64,000 bases of DNA from Euborellia annulipes (lineage: Eukaryota > Arthropoda > Insecta > Dermaptera > Anisolabididae). The notes beneath the pieces were generated by a model. The model did no database searches, was not told the origin of the DNA, and was given only the letters and a program-made list of their open reading frames with translations. The position numbers and the translations under genes were made by a program. Below are positions 42,524 through 53,560 of the stretch, one piece after another; position 1 is the first letter of the stretch; each line of letters starts with the position of its first letter. The stretch lies in assembly GCA_023213315.1 (NCBI GenBank), contig JAKCPI010001751.1, positions 1 to 64,000 on the forward strand. The letters are read 5' to 3'.

Positions 42524-43299
42524 TTTTTTTAACCAAGTTTGTAATCATGAGAACATCTAGTTTTAGAATAATAAATAAAAAGAAAATAATGATTACAAAA
42601 TCTGAAATTTCATCACAATCCGTGGACGATTTTTTTTCTCTCTTCAAAAAAAAAAAAAAAAAAAATATTGGATTCGTAATATTACTTAATAAAAATAAAT
42701 GACAACAAACAAAAAAAAAACCTTTCTTTATTTTCCTTATCCCTATGTATACATTTATTTGTTAATGGATCAGAAATGGAACCAATAATTCAATGTCAAA
42801 ATCTTAAAATCACAGAACAAATACAACTAACCATCATATAATAATAATAATAATGATAATGATAACCCTAAGAGTGGGGTTCAAAAAAAAATAAAGGATG
42901 CCAAAAGTTTTTTTTTTTTTTTATCAATGATAAATATACCTACTACTATATAAACAGAAATGCCATTAAATTTCCATCTGTGCTTATGGACGGAATAAAA
43001 AAAAAAAGGGGAGTGGGCGAATGAGAATGGGGGAGGGACGGGGGGGGCGACTAAAACAATAAGCGATTAGGTGAGAGATATCAAAAAAAAAATAAATAAA
43101 TAAAAAAGTCAAAGGTTAAGAATAATTTAATTACTAATAATGATTTTCCTTATAAAGTAAGATTCGCCCCCCCTCCCTGGACCCCCCTTATTTGATTAAC
43201 AGATTAATATCATGATGATTAGTCATCGAAACGTTAAGAAAGAAATTCCTTTGATTTTTTAAATCCAATTACTAGTTTGAAAAATTTCATTTTTAAAAC
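42524..43299. other. AT-rich DNA with a hammerhead remnant
   Basis: ATGATGATTAGTCATCGAAA then CGTTAAG (43212-43238) resembles a decayed hammerhead half (TGATGA, GAAACGTT). ATA and G runs also occur. No gene. Confidence 0.4.
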
Positions 43300-43534
43300 T
43301 TTTAAAGATTAAAAAAATAAATAAAAATGTGAAAATCTGATAATTAACAAAATATTAATGGGATTTTAGAAAGATTTTTAATCAAGTCAAAAAATATTAT
43401 TTTTTCCCATTGTTTAATTAAAATCTTGCTTTTTTACTTTCTCTTACCTATATATTTGTTAATATAGAGAAAGTATTGGATTCATGTCAAAAATTCAAAA
43501 ATTAAAAATTTTTATATACTTAATTTTATTGTAT

Positions 43535-44000
43535 TCTTTTTGTTTTGTTTTTGTTTTCTTCTTGTTTTGTTTTTGTCTTCTTTTTGAATTGTTTTCTACT
43601 TGTTTTGTTTTGTTTAGGGCTTTGTTTTTGTTTTCTTCTTGCTTTGTTTTTGTTTTCTTCGTATTGTGTTTTTGTTGTTTATTGCTGTGTTTTAGGTTTT
43701 TATGTATTTATTTATTTATTTTTTATTTGGCCCGTTTATTGCTATGTGACTATTTTGTATGGCTTTGGGTTTTGTTTTTATATTGCTTTGTTTTTGGGGT
43801 AAGGTTTTTTTTGTATATTATTTTTTATTTATTTATGTATTCATGTACTTTTATTTTTTGCTGCTTTCTGTTTGTATCACTTTTGTAAAATGTATGTATA
43901 AGAATTGTAAAGCCGAAAGGTTAAAAAAAAAAAAAAATGTAAAAACTTGTGAGACCCTATGGCTAGCAAGGCCAAAGGGTAAATAAAAAAAAAAAAAAAA
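43535..44000 (+). mobile_element. LINE-like 3' insert with A tail, 9-bp TSD
   Basis: A 466-bp T/G-rich insert ending GCCGAAAGG, GAGACCCTATGGCTAGCAAG, GCCAAAGGGTAAATAAA and a poly-A run. TTATTGTAT is duplicated at 43526-43534 and 44001-44009, and the uninterrupted site is present once at about 39947-39955. The three open frames over the TTTTGTTTT-rich part encode only Phe/Val/Leu/Cys-rich low-complexity sequence, so I do not call a protein. Confidence 0.75.
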
Positions 44001-44361
44001 TTATTGTATGATATTATAATGATAAAATAAAATAAAATAAATAAATGAAAAAAAAAAAATAATAATAAAATATATAAATAAATATAATATGTATTCGGAT
44101 AAAAGAAAAATGTCTTGAAGCCTAAAAATAACTGGTTACACCGTGTTACAGTAATTGTAAAAATATAAGGAAATAAAGATTATTATTTATAGGAATTTAT
44201 AGATCGATAAGTATTTATAAAATTGAAAATAAGCGAGATATATTTCTTAAAAAACCAGATTTATATTTGAAAAAGGTATATAGCTGAGTGTTGATAATCA
44301 AATAGGAAGAATAAAATGAGCAAGCAGCTAGTTATATTTCATGAATTTATTAATAAGCCAG

Positions 44362-44401
44362 GGCCGACGTTTCGGTCACATATGGGACCATCCTCAGGGC
44401 C
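44362..44401 (-). ncRNA. Hammerhead ribozyme motif, minus copy
   Basis: Minus strand: CTGAGGA (44391-44397), extra T, GGTCCC against GTGACC (one mismatch in helix II), GAAA, CGTC ending at 44366. GGCC words form helix I. Confidence 0.65.
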
Positions 44402-44530
44402 AGGTCATTCACTCTCTCTCCATGGTATAATAACAACATAATTTGAGGCATTGTCATGATTAAGCTATGTGCAATTGTGTATGCCCAATATAACTTGGCG
44501 AGGATTATATGTATTTTCAGACATTAACCT

Positions 44531-44570
44531 GGCCCTGAGGATGGTCCCATATGGGACCGAAACGTCGGCC
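44531..44570 (+). ncRNA. Hammerhead ribozyme motif, plus copy
   Basis: Helix I GGCC (44531-44534) with GGCC (44567-44570), with further pairing outside after a small internal loop. Core CTGAGGA (44535-44541), T44542, perfect helix II GGTCCC/GGGACC (44543-44548, 44553-44558) with loop ATAT, GAAA (44559-44562), CGTC (44563-44566). Cleavage is predicted after C44566. This is the best-formed ribozyme in the window. Confidence 0.8.
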
Positions 44571-44670
44571 CTGGTTTATTAATAAATTGAAATATAATTA
44601 GCTGCTTGCTCATTTTATTCCTCCTATCAGATTTATATTGTCTGATTGTTTATTAGCAAAAACTAGGGCG

Positions 44671-45396
44671 GGGGGGGGGGGGGGGGGGGGATATGAATAT
44701 TTTCTTTGCCCCCCCCCCACTATAAGAAGTTAATATTGTTAATAATTTAATAATAAACAATCTAAGACCTGAAATGTCTTTTTATGTTAATTATTTTTTT
44801 GAGATATTTGTATTTAACAGAAAATTATTAACAACCATCCTCTAAGCAACAATAACGTCAATCATTGTGTTAAAATTTTCCAAAATTTTGAATTTAAAAA
44901 CAATTTTTAAACTTGAACTCGTAATTTTAATTTATTTAAAAAAAAAATAAATAAATAAATTTTTTAAACAAATGCAATTTTATCTACGTATTAAAAATTT
45001 AAACTTAATCTAGTTTTAAGCAAATAAAAAAAAAAAAAAAAAATTGAGAGAGTTGAATAATAAATAATAATTATTAAATCCATGGAATACATAAATGCAC
45101 AATGAACTCCTATAATAATAATAATAATAATAATAATTTACTATTATCTACGATAATCAAATAAAAGAGACTTTATTGAATTTTATTTTATTCCGAGAAA
45201 AAAAAAAAAAAATTTAGTCATTACTATACTACTAACTACGTGACTCAGTGCAAATAATAAATTATTCATTTTAATTTAAAATATTTAACAATAAAACGAA
45301 TTGCAAATTTTAAATTTGTTTTTTATATTAGTTTATTTTAAAAATAAAAGAATTTTTTATGACTAATGAAAAAAATAAATAAATAAATAAAATTAA
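44671..45396. other. AT-rich DNA, no gene seen
   Basis: A C run (44710-44718) and an (ATA)n run (45112-45138). Nothing is recognised. Confidence 0.45.
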
Positions 45397-45480
45397 GACG
45401 TTTCGGTCTTATTTAAAGGTGAATGCATTGTTCCATAGTAGGCGGTGTTTGTGGTGTTAATAAAATAACGCCATCATCAG
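45397..45480 (-). ncRNA. Hammerhead-like motif with long helix II region
   Basis: Minus strand: CTGATGA (45474-45480), T, GGCGTTATT, a ~45-nt insert, AATAAGACC, GAAA, CGTC (45397-45400). The core halves are intact but separated by a much longer helix II/loop than in the other copies. Confidence 0.45.
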
Positions 45481-46695
45481 TGCACACATAGAACGTGTCG
45501 TTGGATGGATATTAGACAAATATAACAGTGTTGAACATGAAAACATTAATTTTAAATATTAATCATTAAATGTATCAAATATCAAAAATATTTAAAATAA
45601 TAATATTACATTTTGTATTTTTGATTTTAAATATTTTATTTATGATCTTGGTATTTTAAATGAATAATGATTTTATGTTCAACACTATTTGTGTACTGAA
45701 GATGGCTTTAATTTTATTTTAAAAAATTTAAATATTCAAGTGCATTTAATTAAGAAATCATAAAAGATACAAAAAAATGTTTCAAACAAAAGTTGTTTCA
45801 AATAACAAAAAGAATAATTTTGAATATAAGTATTTTTTTAATAATATTAATAGTTTCAAAGAAAAATTGATTTTTTTAAATTATTCAAATAATATTTTTA
45901 TTTGCTGATTTATAGATAAACTATAACAGTTACACAAAAAACTCTAATAAGTAAAATTGTTAAGAATTTAATAATAAAAAATTCAAAACCTGAAATGTCT
46001 TTTTATTTTAATTATTTTTTGAAATATTTTCATTAAACTGAAATGTTTAAGTTGTACTGTATCTACACTTATTTGTATGGGAAAACTTCGTGTCATCCAC
46101 AATTTTTCTTGGTTATTAATGCAAAAAAAAATTAATATATAATTTATTAGCAATAAATGTTATTATTTTTTTTTTTAATAATATATTCATCAAATAACTT
46201 CACGCATAAAACAGTCAACTGTAACGAATAATTGATTGATTAATCAAATGATTTTAGATTGATTTAATGATTGGTTCTGGCCTTTTTTTTCCTTCTCTCT
46301 CCCTTTCTAATAAAAGAGAAAAAGGTAAAAAAGAGAGAGAGAGAGAAGGTAAAGCCGCTTATAGTGATTGAGAGTCAACACCGCAAAACGGTTAGCAAAA
46401 AAAAAAAAAAAGGGTTGGTGGTGGGGGTAAACTGATCGACAAATCTCCCAAAAGGGTCAATTTATCAAAATTCCGATTTAGGATTTTAAAAACGAGTGAG
46501 AGGTAGGTAATCATAAATAAATAGAGACAGACAGACTGTCGAGGTTATGTTTGAATAAATCTTTGTCCCCCCTCCCTCCCTCCCTCCATCCCCCTTGCCC
46601 TTTTTATTTACGAATGATATATAATAGATTTTTATAGGCCCCCCGGTTTTTTTTTTTTTTTTTTGGAATATAATTAAGAGATGGTCCCTTTTTCT
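45481..46695. other. AT-rich DNA, no gene seen
   Basis: Contains GA runs (46335-46347), CCCTCCCTCCCTCCC (46570-46585) and an imperfect dyad near 46295-46340. No coding or RNA signal. Confidence 0.45.
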
Positions 46696-46814
46696 TTTGA
46701 CAGATGCTGTCAGTGAAGATAAATAACAAACTGATCTCTCTCTCTCTTTCTCTGTCTCACGCCTTCTGGCAAGAATGTTTTTTTAGAATGCAAAATAAAG
46801 GAATAAAAAAATTG

Positions 46815-48280
46815 GTAAAGAAAAAAGTTGTGTTCTATGCCTGTCACACCAGATTTTTTTGTGTGTTGAGTATATTAGAATTTGAAACGCTTATTATATG
46901 TATTTCGACATTTGTACCAATCTTGAGAATTGATACAAATACTGACACACACTAATGTCCGGTTAGTAAATGAAAATTGGGATCTATGATTGTCACATCA
47001 GATTTTTTGTGTTGAGTATATTAAATGAATTCTAAAATTTGAATAGTATTATAGCTAAATGTTTAATAATATTTAAAATAAAATGCAAATTAATATAAAT
47101 TGAAATTCAAAACACAAAAGTGTTTTGTTTCAAAATACTTATTATTTTTTGGAATAGGTGGGGGGGGGGGGGGGGGGATTTCGACATTTGTACACCATCT
47201 TGGGCATTGATACAAATACTGACGCACTCTAATGTCCGGTTAGTGAATTAAAAAAATCTGGTAAAAATTGTGTTCTGCTGCTTGTCACACCAGATTTTTT
47301 GTGTTGAGTATATTAGAATTCAAGATTTAAGAGGCTTTTATTACCTAAATGGTTAATAATTTTTAAAATAAATGCAAATTAGTGTAAAATGAGATTCAAA
47401 ACACAAAGTGTTTTGTTTCAAAATACTTATTATTTTTTTTTGTATTCGTATTTCGACATTTGTGTCATCTTTAGATGTAGTACAAAATACAAATATTGTC
47501 ACACCAATGTCCGGTTTCTAAAGTCAGTAAATGAAGATCAGATAAGTTGCTACCCAACTTGGATTCAAATTTCGCTTGCCGCGAAAATTTTGAAACATTG
47601 CTAATGTTCTTCTCTCTGCAGTGGCGTAGTGAGCTTAACTACGCGCCCGGGGCACAATACCTTTTTAGCGCCCCCCCTCCCCCATTCGAAAACCATATAA
47701 TATTATATGTAAAACATACAAAATTATTATATTACACTGGCACTAAATTTAAAATATATTTTCCAGAAATCAATTATAATAAAAATAAAAATTATCCAGC
47801 AATTTTTTTTGTTTTGTGGACCATTTGGCGCCGCTTTGTGAGTAGCGCCCGGGGCATGACCCCCACCCTCGCTACGCCACTGTCTCTCTGTTATTGGAGT
47901 TAATTAATCTCTGTTGAGAGATTGAAGAAAATTAAAAAAAAAAGAAGAAAATAAAATATTTGATGAAAGTTGTGTTCTAACCTTGTCACACCAGATTTTT
48001 TGTATTGAGTAAATTAGAATTCAAGTTTTATAGCTAAATGTTTAATAGTATTTAAAATAAATGCTAATTAGTATAAATTAGAATACAAAATACAAAGTGT
48101 TCTGTTTCAAAATACTTTTTTTTTTTTTTTTTGAATACATATTTCGACATTTGTACCATCTTGGGATTCGAAACAAATTCTGACACACACTAATGTCCGG
48201 CTTCTAGAGCTGGTTAAAATTGTGTTTTATCCGTGTCACACCAGATTTTTTTGTATTGTATATATTAAAATTCAAGATTT
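46815..48280 (+). repeat. Composite tandem array: B hairpin half plus hammerhead relic
   Basis: TGTCACACCAGATTTTTT occurs near 46841, 46986 (variant), 47284, 47985 and 48233. Each copy continues TGTGTTGAGTATATTAGAAT, ATTTAAAATAAATGCAAATT, AACACAAAGTGTTTTGTTTC, then TATTTCGACATTTGTACCAT and CACACTAATGTCCGG. The B half-hairpin and the decayed hammerhead therefore form one repeating unit of ~250-430 bp. One unit is split by the hAT MITE at 47619. Confidence 0.75.
47619..47882. mobile_element. hAT-type MITE, 264 bp
   Basis: The ends CAGTGGCGTAGTGAG and CTCGCTACGCCACTG are near-perfect inverted repeats, and both sides continue with GCGCCCGGGGC. TCTCTCTG flanks exactly (47611-47618 and 47883-47890), an 8-bp target duplication. 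No transposase. Confidence 0.9.
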
Positions 48281-49085
48281 AAGAAGAAAGGGCAAATAAA
48301 AAAAAAAAGTAAAAAAAATATTTAAAAAAATTCTAGGTATATGTATAGTGTCCCGAATTTCGAATTTCTGGACACCTTAGTTTATACCTTTATAAATAAA
48401 ACATCATCATCTTGTTTTTTTTTTTTTTTTTTTGTTTTACCTTAACCTATTTGTAAATTATTTTTTTTTAAATTTATTTCTAATGTAAAAAAAAAATCAT
48501 ACAAACTTATTCACTTTAATTAATCAAATTAAAGACGTTTATTATATTTTTTTTATTGATTAAAAATTTCTTGTATTCAATTCTACGCATAATAAAATAA
48601 AAATATTAAATATATATAAGATTCCCTTTCACCTGTTAAACCCTTCTATATTATCATTCATTGTAAGAATATTTTTTTTTTTCTCAGACTATTTATTAGA
48701 GAGTTTCCTGTAATTAGATCATGTTGGACCGGAATTTTGCGGTTTACATTTTAAGGGCCCTCCCCCCTCCCCTCGCCATTACACTCATCACTCTTTCTCT
48801 TTTCCTCCCTTTGAACCTAAAACCGAGATGATTTTGTACAAAAGCAGGTTGAATGGCCCTTTAGAAAAGGAATATTATAAAGGAGACAATTAGAGTAGGG
48901 AAAAAAATAAAAATAAAAAAATAAGTTAAAAAACTTTCCTGTTAATTTTTATTTTTCTTTTATCCCTCTCGCTGGGATTTTCCATTTTTTTTTTCGTTTT
49001 TTTTTTTAACCAAAAAAGCTTGACCATTGGGAAGTCAGGACACCGTAGTGATCAAATAAATGAAATTTCATGGGTTAGAATGAGT
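48281..49085. other. AT-rich DNA, no gene seen
   Basis: Homopolymer runs; a pyrimidine-rich patch at 48750-48815. Nothing is recognised. Confidence 0.45.
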
Positions 49086-49500
49086 GAAATTAAATTTAAA
49101 CTAGTAACCTATGACTCCAGTTGAAAGTTTAATTAAATCAATTAACCAAAATAACTAAAAACACAAGGTGATATGTTTCCTCAATTTTTGATTTAATTAG
49201 ATAAAACATGTTGCGACGTATTTCGACATTTAGTGCAAATGAAGTATTTGTATCATGCCCAAATACGTTTCAAATGTTTATATTTTGAAACAAAACAGCT
49301 TTAAGTTTTATTGAAATCAATGTTTCAACTAGAGCCTACGGTTGAGTGATTGTTGGAATATTGATTTAATTAGAATATAATTCAACCGGCCCAGCATCTG
49401 TAAATTTTTGATTTAATTAGATAAAACACAAGGTAATATGTTTTTTGTAAATTATATAAACATTTGATACGTATTTCGACATTTATGCCAGAAAATAAGC
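49086..49500. repeat. Decayed hammerhead units, several
   Basis: ACACAAGGTGATATGTTTCC, GCGACGTATTTCGACATTTA (49203-49222), TTTCAACTAGAGCCTACGGT (49320), ACACAAGGTAATATGTTTTT, and TTTGATACGTATTTCGACAT (49453-49472). Ribozyme cores are lost. The order of blocks is the same as in the complete units. Confidence 0.7.
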
Positions 49501-49790
49501 ACAGTTCTGGTGCTTAAGGTCACATCCCGCTTAAGACGAGAAATTTATTTCAAAACCAATCAATTGAAATAAACATGGAAGTGGTCTAAATGGTCTCAAA
49601 TGCCGAAAAAGAGCTTAAACAACTTGAAGTAATAATAATAATTCTACAGGTCCCTCTAACTTTATTGAAGACCTTTTGTACCAAGGGTCGCGGGTTCGCA
49701 TCCCGTCTCACATGGCGTGATGTATTAAAACTTTGTAAGAACGCCGAAATGAACATAAATTTTGATTTCAATAAAACGTTAAAATGTTAA
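49500..49790 (+). mobile_element. SINE fragments (tRNA-related)
   Basis: AAATGGTCTCAAATGCCGAA (49588-49607) matches the SINE body. TACCAAGGGTCGCGGGTTCG (49678-49697) and CATCCCGTCTCA form a B-box region. The arrangement (body then head) suggests two truncated copies. Confidence 0.5.
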
Positions 49791-49914
49791 TTTGATTTTA
49801 AAATTTAAGTAAACCATTGAAACATATAACCTAGTGAAAATGTTTTGTTGAATTAGAAATCATCAAATTTCAGCAATATACGTAATTTTAAGTTTTGAGA
49901 TTAATTTGCTCTCC

Positions 49915-50079
49915 TTTTGAAGCCATTGAATGAGGTAGATGGATTATTTAGGGCGTTTTCGTCGAAAAAATGGCAATTTTCCATTTTCGTATAAGAAAAT
50001 AACTTGTGACCTGCCAAAAAATCAGAAGGAGCAATGTCCGGCGAATATGGCGGGTGCAGTAAAACGTCCCCAAAAGGTT
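49915..50079 (-). pseudogene. mariner-type transposase fragment
   Basis: On the minus strand a frame of about 50 codons begins KPFGDVLLHPPYSPDIAPSD. YSPD(I/L)APSD is the signature around the third catalytic Asp of mariner transposases. The usual H-L-F follow-up is altered, and the frame drifts into unrelated residues towards 49915. An in-frame TAA lies just upstream. The first two catalytic Asp residues, the HTH domains and terminal repeats are absent. A dead remnant, but family recognition is firm because of the motif. Confidence 0.7.
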
Positions 50080-50814
50080 TTTAAAAGAGAAGGGAAACAT
50101 CTAACGCACTAAAAAAGACATTTCGTCATATTAATTAATAACTAACTTTTCGGCAACAGGCACTGAAGATATTTCCTAAGTGAAGGTAGAGTGGTGGCGG
50201 AAAATGTTGACATTGTCAACTTAATTTTGACAAATTATTAATTAATAAGCCTACCACAGATGGGGCGCGACGATCATTTAATTTATTCATTCCAAATGTA
50301 ATAATCTTAAAAGCATAAAAAAAAATCTCCCTATTTGATAAATTTCAACTAACTAACAAGAGAGGGCCAATACTCACTATATATATATAACTAAATATAA
50401 TATAATAATTAAAAGGGTGTGGCTCTCGAGATGATAAACCAAGTCAAAGAGATAAAATGCAAATCATACAAGTCATGTCAAAGAATAAAGAAAAATAAAT
50501 AATTTTTCTGAAAAAAAAAAAAAAAAATGTGACGCATTAGAAAAAAATGTTCATTATTTAATTATATAACAGGGGTGGAAAGGAGGGGGGGGGTGGGGTG
50601 GGAGTGTACATGATAATATACTCTCTGAAATTTAATAAATATTCATTTAATTTATAAATAAAAAAAGGAAACAAAGTTGTAAATCTTTCCATCTCAATTT
50701 TGAGAATAAGGTGGTTATTTTTATTGCTCCCCGTGGACCGATTCTCATTTTGTTAACGTCAAGCTCTATAAAATTAATCAAACTATATCCTAAATATAAA
50801 AAAAAAATTTAATT
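50080..50814. other. No gene seen
   Basis: TTAATTAATAACTAAC and its partial mirror TTATTAATTAATAAG (50131-50250) form a dyad. G-rich run at 50580-50602. Possible remains of the mariner element flanks. Confidence 0.4.
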
Positions 50815-52075
50815 TACTTTAGAAAAAAATTTTGAATTTTTTTTTTTTGCACTAACAATCAACTCTAGCATAAAAATAGTTATTATCATTTTTGTAGATA
50901 ATTAAATTTGCTACAAATTGTATTTTATAGTTTTTTATCCTAAATGCAATAGTTAGTAAGATATAGTCGATTAAAAGAGGACAATTATTTTTTAAGTTCT
51001 TTTAGTGTAAAATTAGATCACCGTAGATTGATTATTATTGCGATTTAGAAAAAAATATTTTAAATAAAAGTTGTAGGGAATTTTCTCCTCAACAAATATT
51101 CTTATAAGTAATTTTATGCTACGCCATGATTTTAAGGAGATATTGCAGAGAAACAAAAAAAAGTTTGTTTTTCAATAATAAAAAAAAAAAAAAAAAATTT
51201 CAACCAAGAATTTCAATTCAAATTTTAAAATTTAGAAAAAACCTCCTCATACCTCTGCTGACAAAATTACTATAATAATCATACATTTATAATTTTTTAA
51301 AAGAATAAATTAAATAAAAGGACCTAGCTAGGGTGGGTCCTACTTTTTTTCACTGTCCTATTAATATCAGAAAGAACTTACAAGCTAAAAGCTCAAATCT
51401 TTGAAACAGAAAAAACATTAAAATATACAAAAAAAAAACACTCGGTTATCTGTTTTTATTAAAATCAATACGTATTTTGACATTGGTGTGACATTTTAAT
51501 TTTCAATTGACTCCTGAAGATGTAAACAGCAAAACAAAATTTGCTAATTTTTTTCACTAACGACCAAATCTAGCATAAAAATAGTTATTATCATTTTTGT
51601 AGATAATTAAATTTGCTACAAATTTTGTTAAATAATTTTTTGTTCTAAATGTAATAGTTAGTGAGATATAGTCGATTAAAAGAGGACAATTATTTTTTTA
51701 GAGAAAAATTCGGAATTTTCTAATTATTTTTTCACTAAAAATCAACTCTAGCATAAAAATAGTTACTATCAATTTTGTAGATAATTAAATTTGCTACAAA
51801 TTTTGTTTAATAATTTTTTGTTCTAAATGTAATAGTTAGTGAGATATAGTCGATTAAAAGAGGACAATTATTTTTTTAGAGAAAAATTCGGAATATTCTA
51901 ATTTTTTTTCACTAAAAATCAACTATAGCATAAAAATAGCTATTATCATTTTTGTAGATAATAAAATTTACTACAAATTGTATTTATTAGTTTTTTATCC
52001 TAAATGCAATAGTTAGTAAGATATAGTCGATTAAAAGAGGACAATTATTTTTTTTTAAGTTCCTTTAGTGCACAA
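50815..52075 (+). repeat. ~181-bp tandem array, 4 units, interrupted
   Basis: AGCATAAAAATAGTTATTAT occurs near 50867, 51566, 51748 (variant) and 51928. Units also share GATAATTAAATTTGCTACAA, AGATATAGTCGATTAAAAGA and GGACAATTATTTTTT. The first unit is separated from the other three by ~530 bp that includes a decayed hammerhead unit. Confidence 0.85.
51420..51540 (-). repeat. Decayed hammerhead unit inside the satellite
   Basis: AACACTCGGTTATCTGTTTT, AATACGTATTTTGACATTGG and CTCCTGAAGATGTAAACAG. CTGAAGA is present on the plus strand, but the order of halves is disrupted. Confidence 0.55.
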
Positions 52076-52104
52076 TTATTATTAATATTTTAATCATTTA
52101 CTAG

Positions 52105-52241
52105 GGTATGGGGATGGTGTTGGTCTACAAGAAGATCATTTAAACTTTAGTTTAAGTTGCCTCTCATCATCTGTCAGCATGATCGATCTGGACCTGCAGC
52201 CATCGTGTTCAGGAGCCACTGTGGCCACTTATGGTTACTGA
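52105..52241 (+). other. Possible coding exon fragment (weak)
   Basis: An AG at 52103-52104 precedes 44 open codons ending in TGA (52239-52241), with balanced codon use and a GC level above the flanks. The translation begins YGDGVGLQEDHLNF and contains SMIDLDLQPS. I recognise no family. It might be a terminal exon, or simply low-copy DNA. Confidence 0.2.
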
Positions 52242-52334
52242 GATAGCACCCTATGCACTGTTTCATGGAGGTTAGCAGCCATATTAATCATATATTTATA
52301 TCTTTCTATAAGCTTGAATTTAATAAAAGTATCT

Positions 52335-52450
52335 AGGATGGGTACTACAAGTATTTCGACATTGGTGTGTCATATTCAGAAGTCAATAGATGAAAAGCAA
52401 CTTCTGTCATTAATGTCGAAATACGTATGTTTCAATAAAATTGTCTGTTT
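52335..52450. repeat. Decayed double hammerhead unit
   Basis: AAGTATTTCGACATTGGTGT with TCATATTCAGAAGTCAAT, facing AATGTCGAAATACGTATGTT (52412-52431). The minus copy has CTGAATA, i.e. G8 mutated to T. Head-to-head layout as in the complete elements. Confidence 0.65.
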
Positions 52451-53090
52451 TAATTTACAAACTGTTTCAAGCCTAAAGGTAGAAATTTTAAATATCAAAA
52501 AAAAAAAAAAATCTATTTGAATTTCAAAGCCATCTGTTGACGTTTTGTTAAATTAACGTTAACTTTTTATTGACTTTGAATAAACATCATCAACACATCT
52601 GTTGTTGGACTTTTTGTTTTGTTAAAAAAAATATCTGTCAACCCGTTTATGTTGACCCCAGCATACATCATCAGATGGTGTTCTTTCACTCCTTTAATAC
52701 CCTTTAATGATCGTAATGAGAGCATTTATTTAGGAAACAACGAAACCAGGCGCCAGTACGAATTAACAAACAACAACTCAATTATCTTCTTTCACAGAGA
52801 ACAGGAAATATAAAGTTAAAGATTTTTATCCCAAATCAAGAGACAACAACAACAACAACAAAAGACCGTTAAGAGAAAAATTTGACTACTTAAAGGCTTA
52901 GTTTGAGACAAAAAAGAAAATTGTTTAAAAAGGAAGTCTAATTAGATTATACAAAAAAAAAAAAAAAAAAACACAAAACCAAATTTGTTGGAATATTTGT
53001 AGTTGTATACTAATTTTATTTTTATAAGAATAACATGTGTTTTTTTAGGCAAAAATATTAAGCGTTATGTTTCAATATGTCGCAGCATGA
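52451..53090. other. AT-rich DNA, no gene seen
   Basis: A CAA triplet run (52843-52861) and an A run (52951-52970). The open frame at 52619-52813 has no recognisable motif. Confidence 0.45.
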
Positions 53091-53240
53091 CCGCCCTGTA
53101 GATGGATCAGAGCTTAACAGTTACAATCTGACCACTTGATAGGTATTTCGACAGTATTAGTATCACTTATGAAGATGGCACACTATATGTCGAAATACGT
53201 ATCAAGTGTTTTATATTGAAACATATCACCTAATATAGAA
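53091..53240. repeat. Decayed double hammerhead unit
   Basis: TTGATAGGTATTTCGACAGT faces CACTTATGAAGATGGCACAC, then TGTCGAAATACGTATCAAGT. In the plus copy C3 is replaced by A, but helix I CACTT/AAGTG, GAAA and TACGTATC are intact. The tail TTGAAACATATCACCTAATA follows. Confidence 0.7.
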
Positions 53241-53560
53241 TTAAATAATTTAATTATTACACTACTTGCTGATGAAAATTTCAAAATTATTAATATCATA
53301 TTTAAAAACTCACCTTTCAATAATATATATTAAAATGATTCTTTTAATTACAGAAAAAATGTTTTTATTTGGAACTACTGTATAACTAACATAAGTCAAT
53401 AATAAGATTTAAACTTTCAACCGTTGAAACATTTTGTAAATTAAAATTAAATATACAAATTAAACACTAGGTTATTTGTTTCAAAGGTTTTATTAATTAA
53501 AAAAAATTAATACTTGAAACGTATTTCGACAATTCATTGTCATCATCAAAATAAAAACAA
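53241..53560. repeat. Unit tail fragments, AT-rich
   Basis: AACACTAGGTTATTTGTTTC and TTGAAACGTATTTCGACAAT (53512-53531) are further unit remnants. Confidence 0.55.

Larger units (their letters stand above)
44256..44639. mobile_element. Palindromic double-hammerhead element, 12-bp TSD
   Basis: CAGATTTATATT at 44256-44267 and 44628-44639 flanks a 360-bp insert. The paralogous copy at 40432-40450 has the motif once and no insert, so both insertion and duplication are directly seen. The arms (about 44302-44402 and 44526-44625) share ATGAGCAAGCAGCTA, TTTATTAATAA and the ribozyme. The ~120-bp centre is unpaired unique sequence. Confidence 0.9.
43300..44670 (+). repeat. Duplicated module, copy 2, with two insertions
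   Basis: Collinear with 39750-40500 but interrupted by a LINE-like insert (43535-44000) and a palindromic hammerhead element (44268-44627). The 31-bp foldback arrays of copy 1 are absent here: AAATGTCTTG is followed directly by a short linker and GTAATTGTAAAAATATAAGG. It ends in a long G run (44670-44690). Confidence 0.8.

Noticed and set aside
43484..43986. Three overlapping open frames of 75-134 codons, hydrophobic, Phe/Leu/Cys-rich
   Set aside because: They arise from TTTTGTTTT-type low complexity in a LINE-like insert. Overlap in several frames and lack of a family motif argue against a membrane protein.
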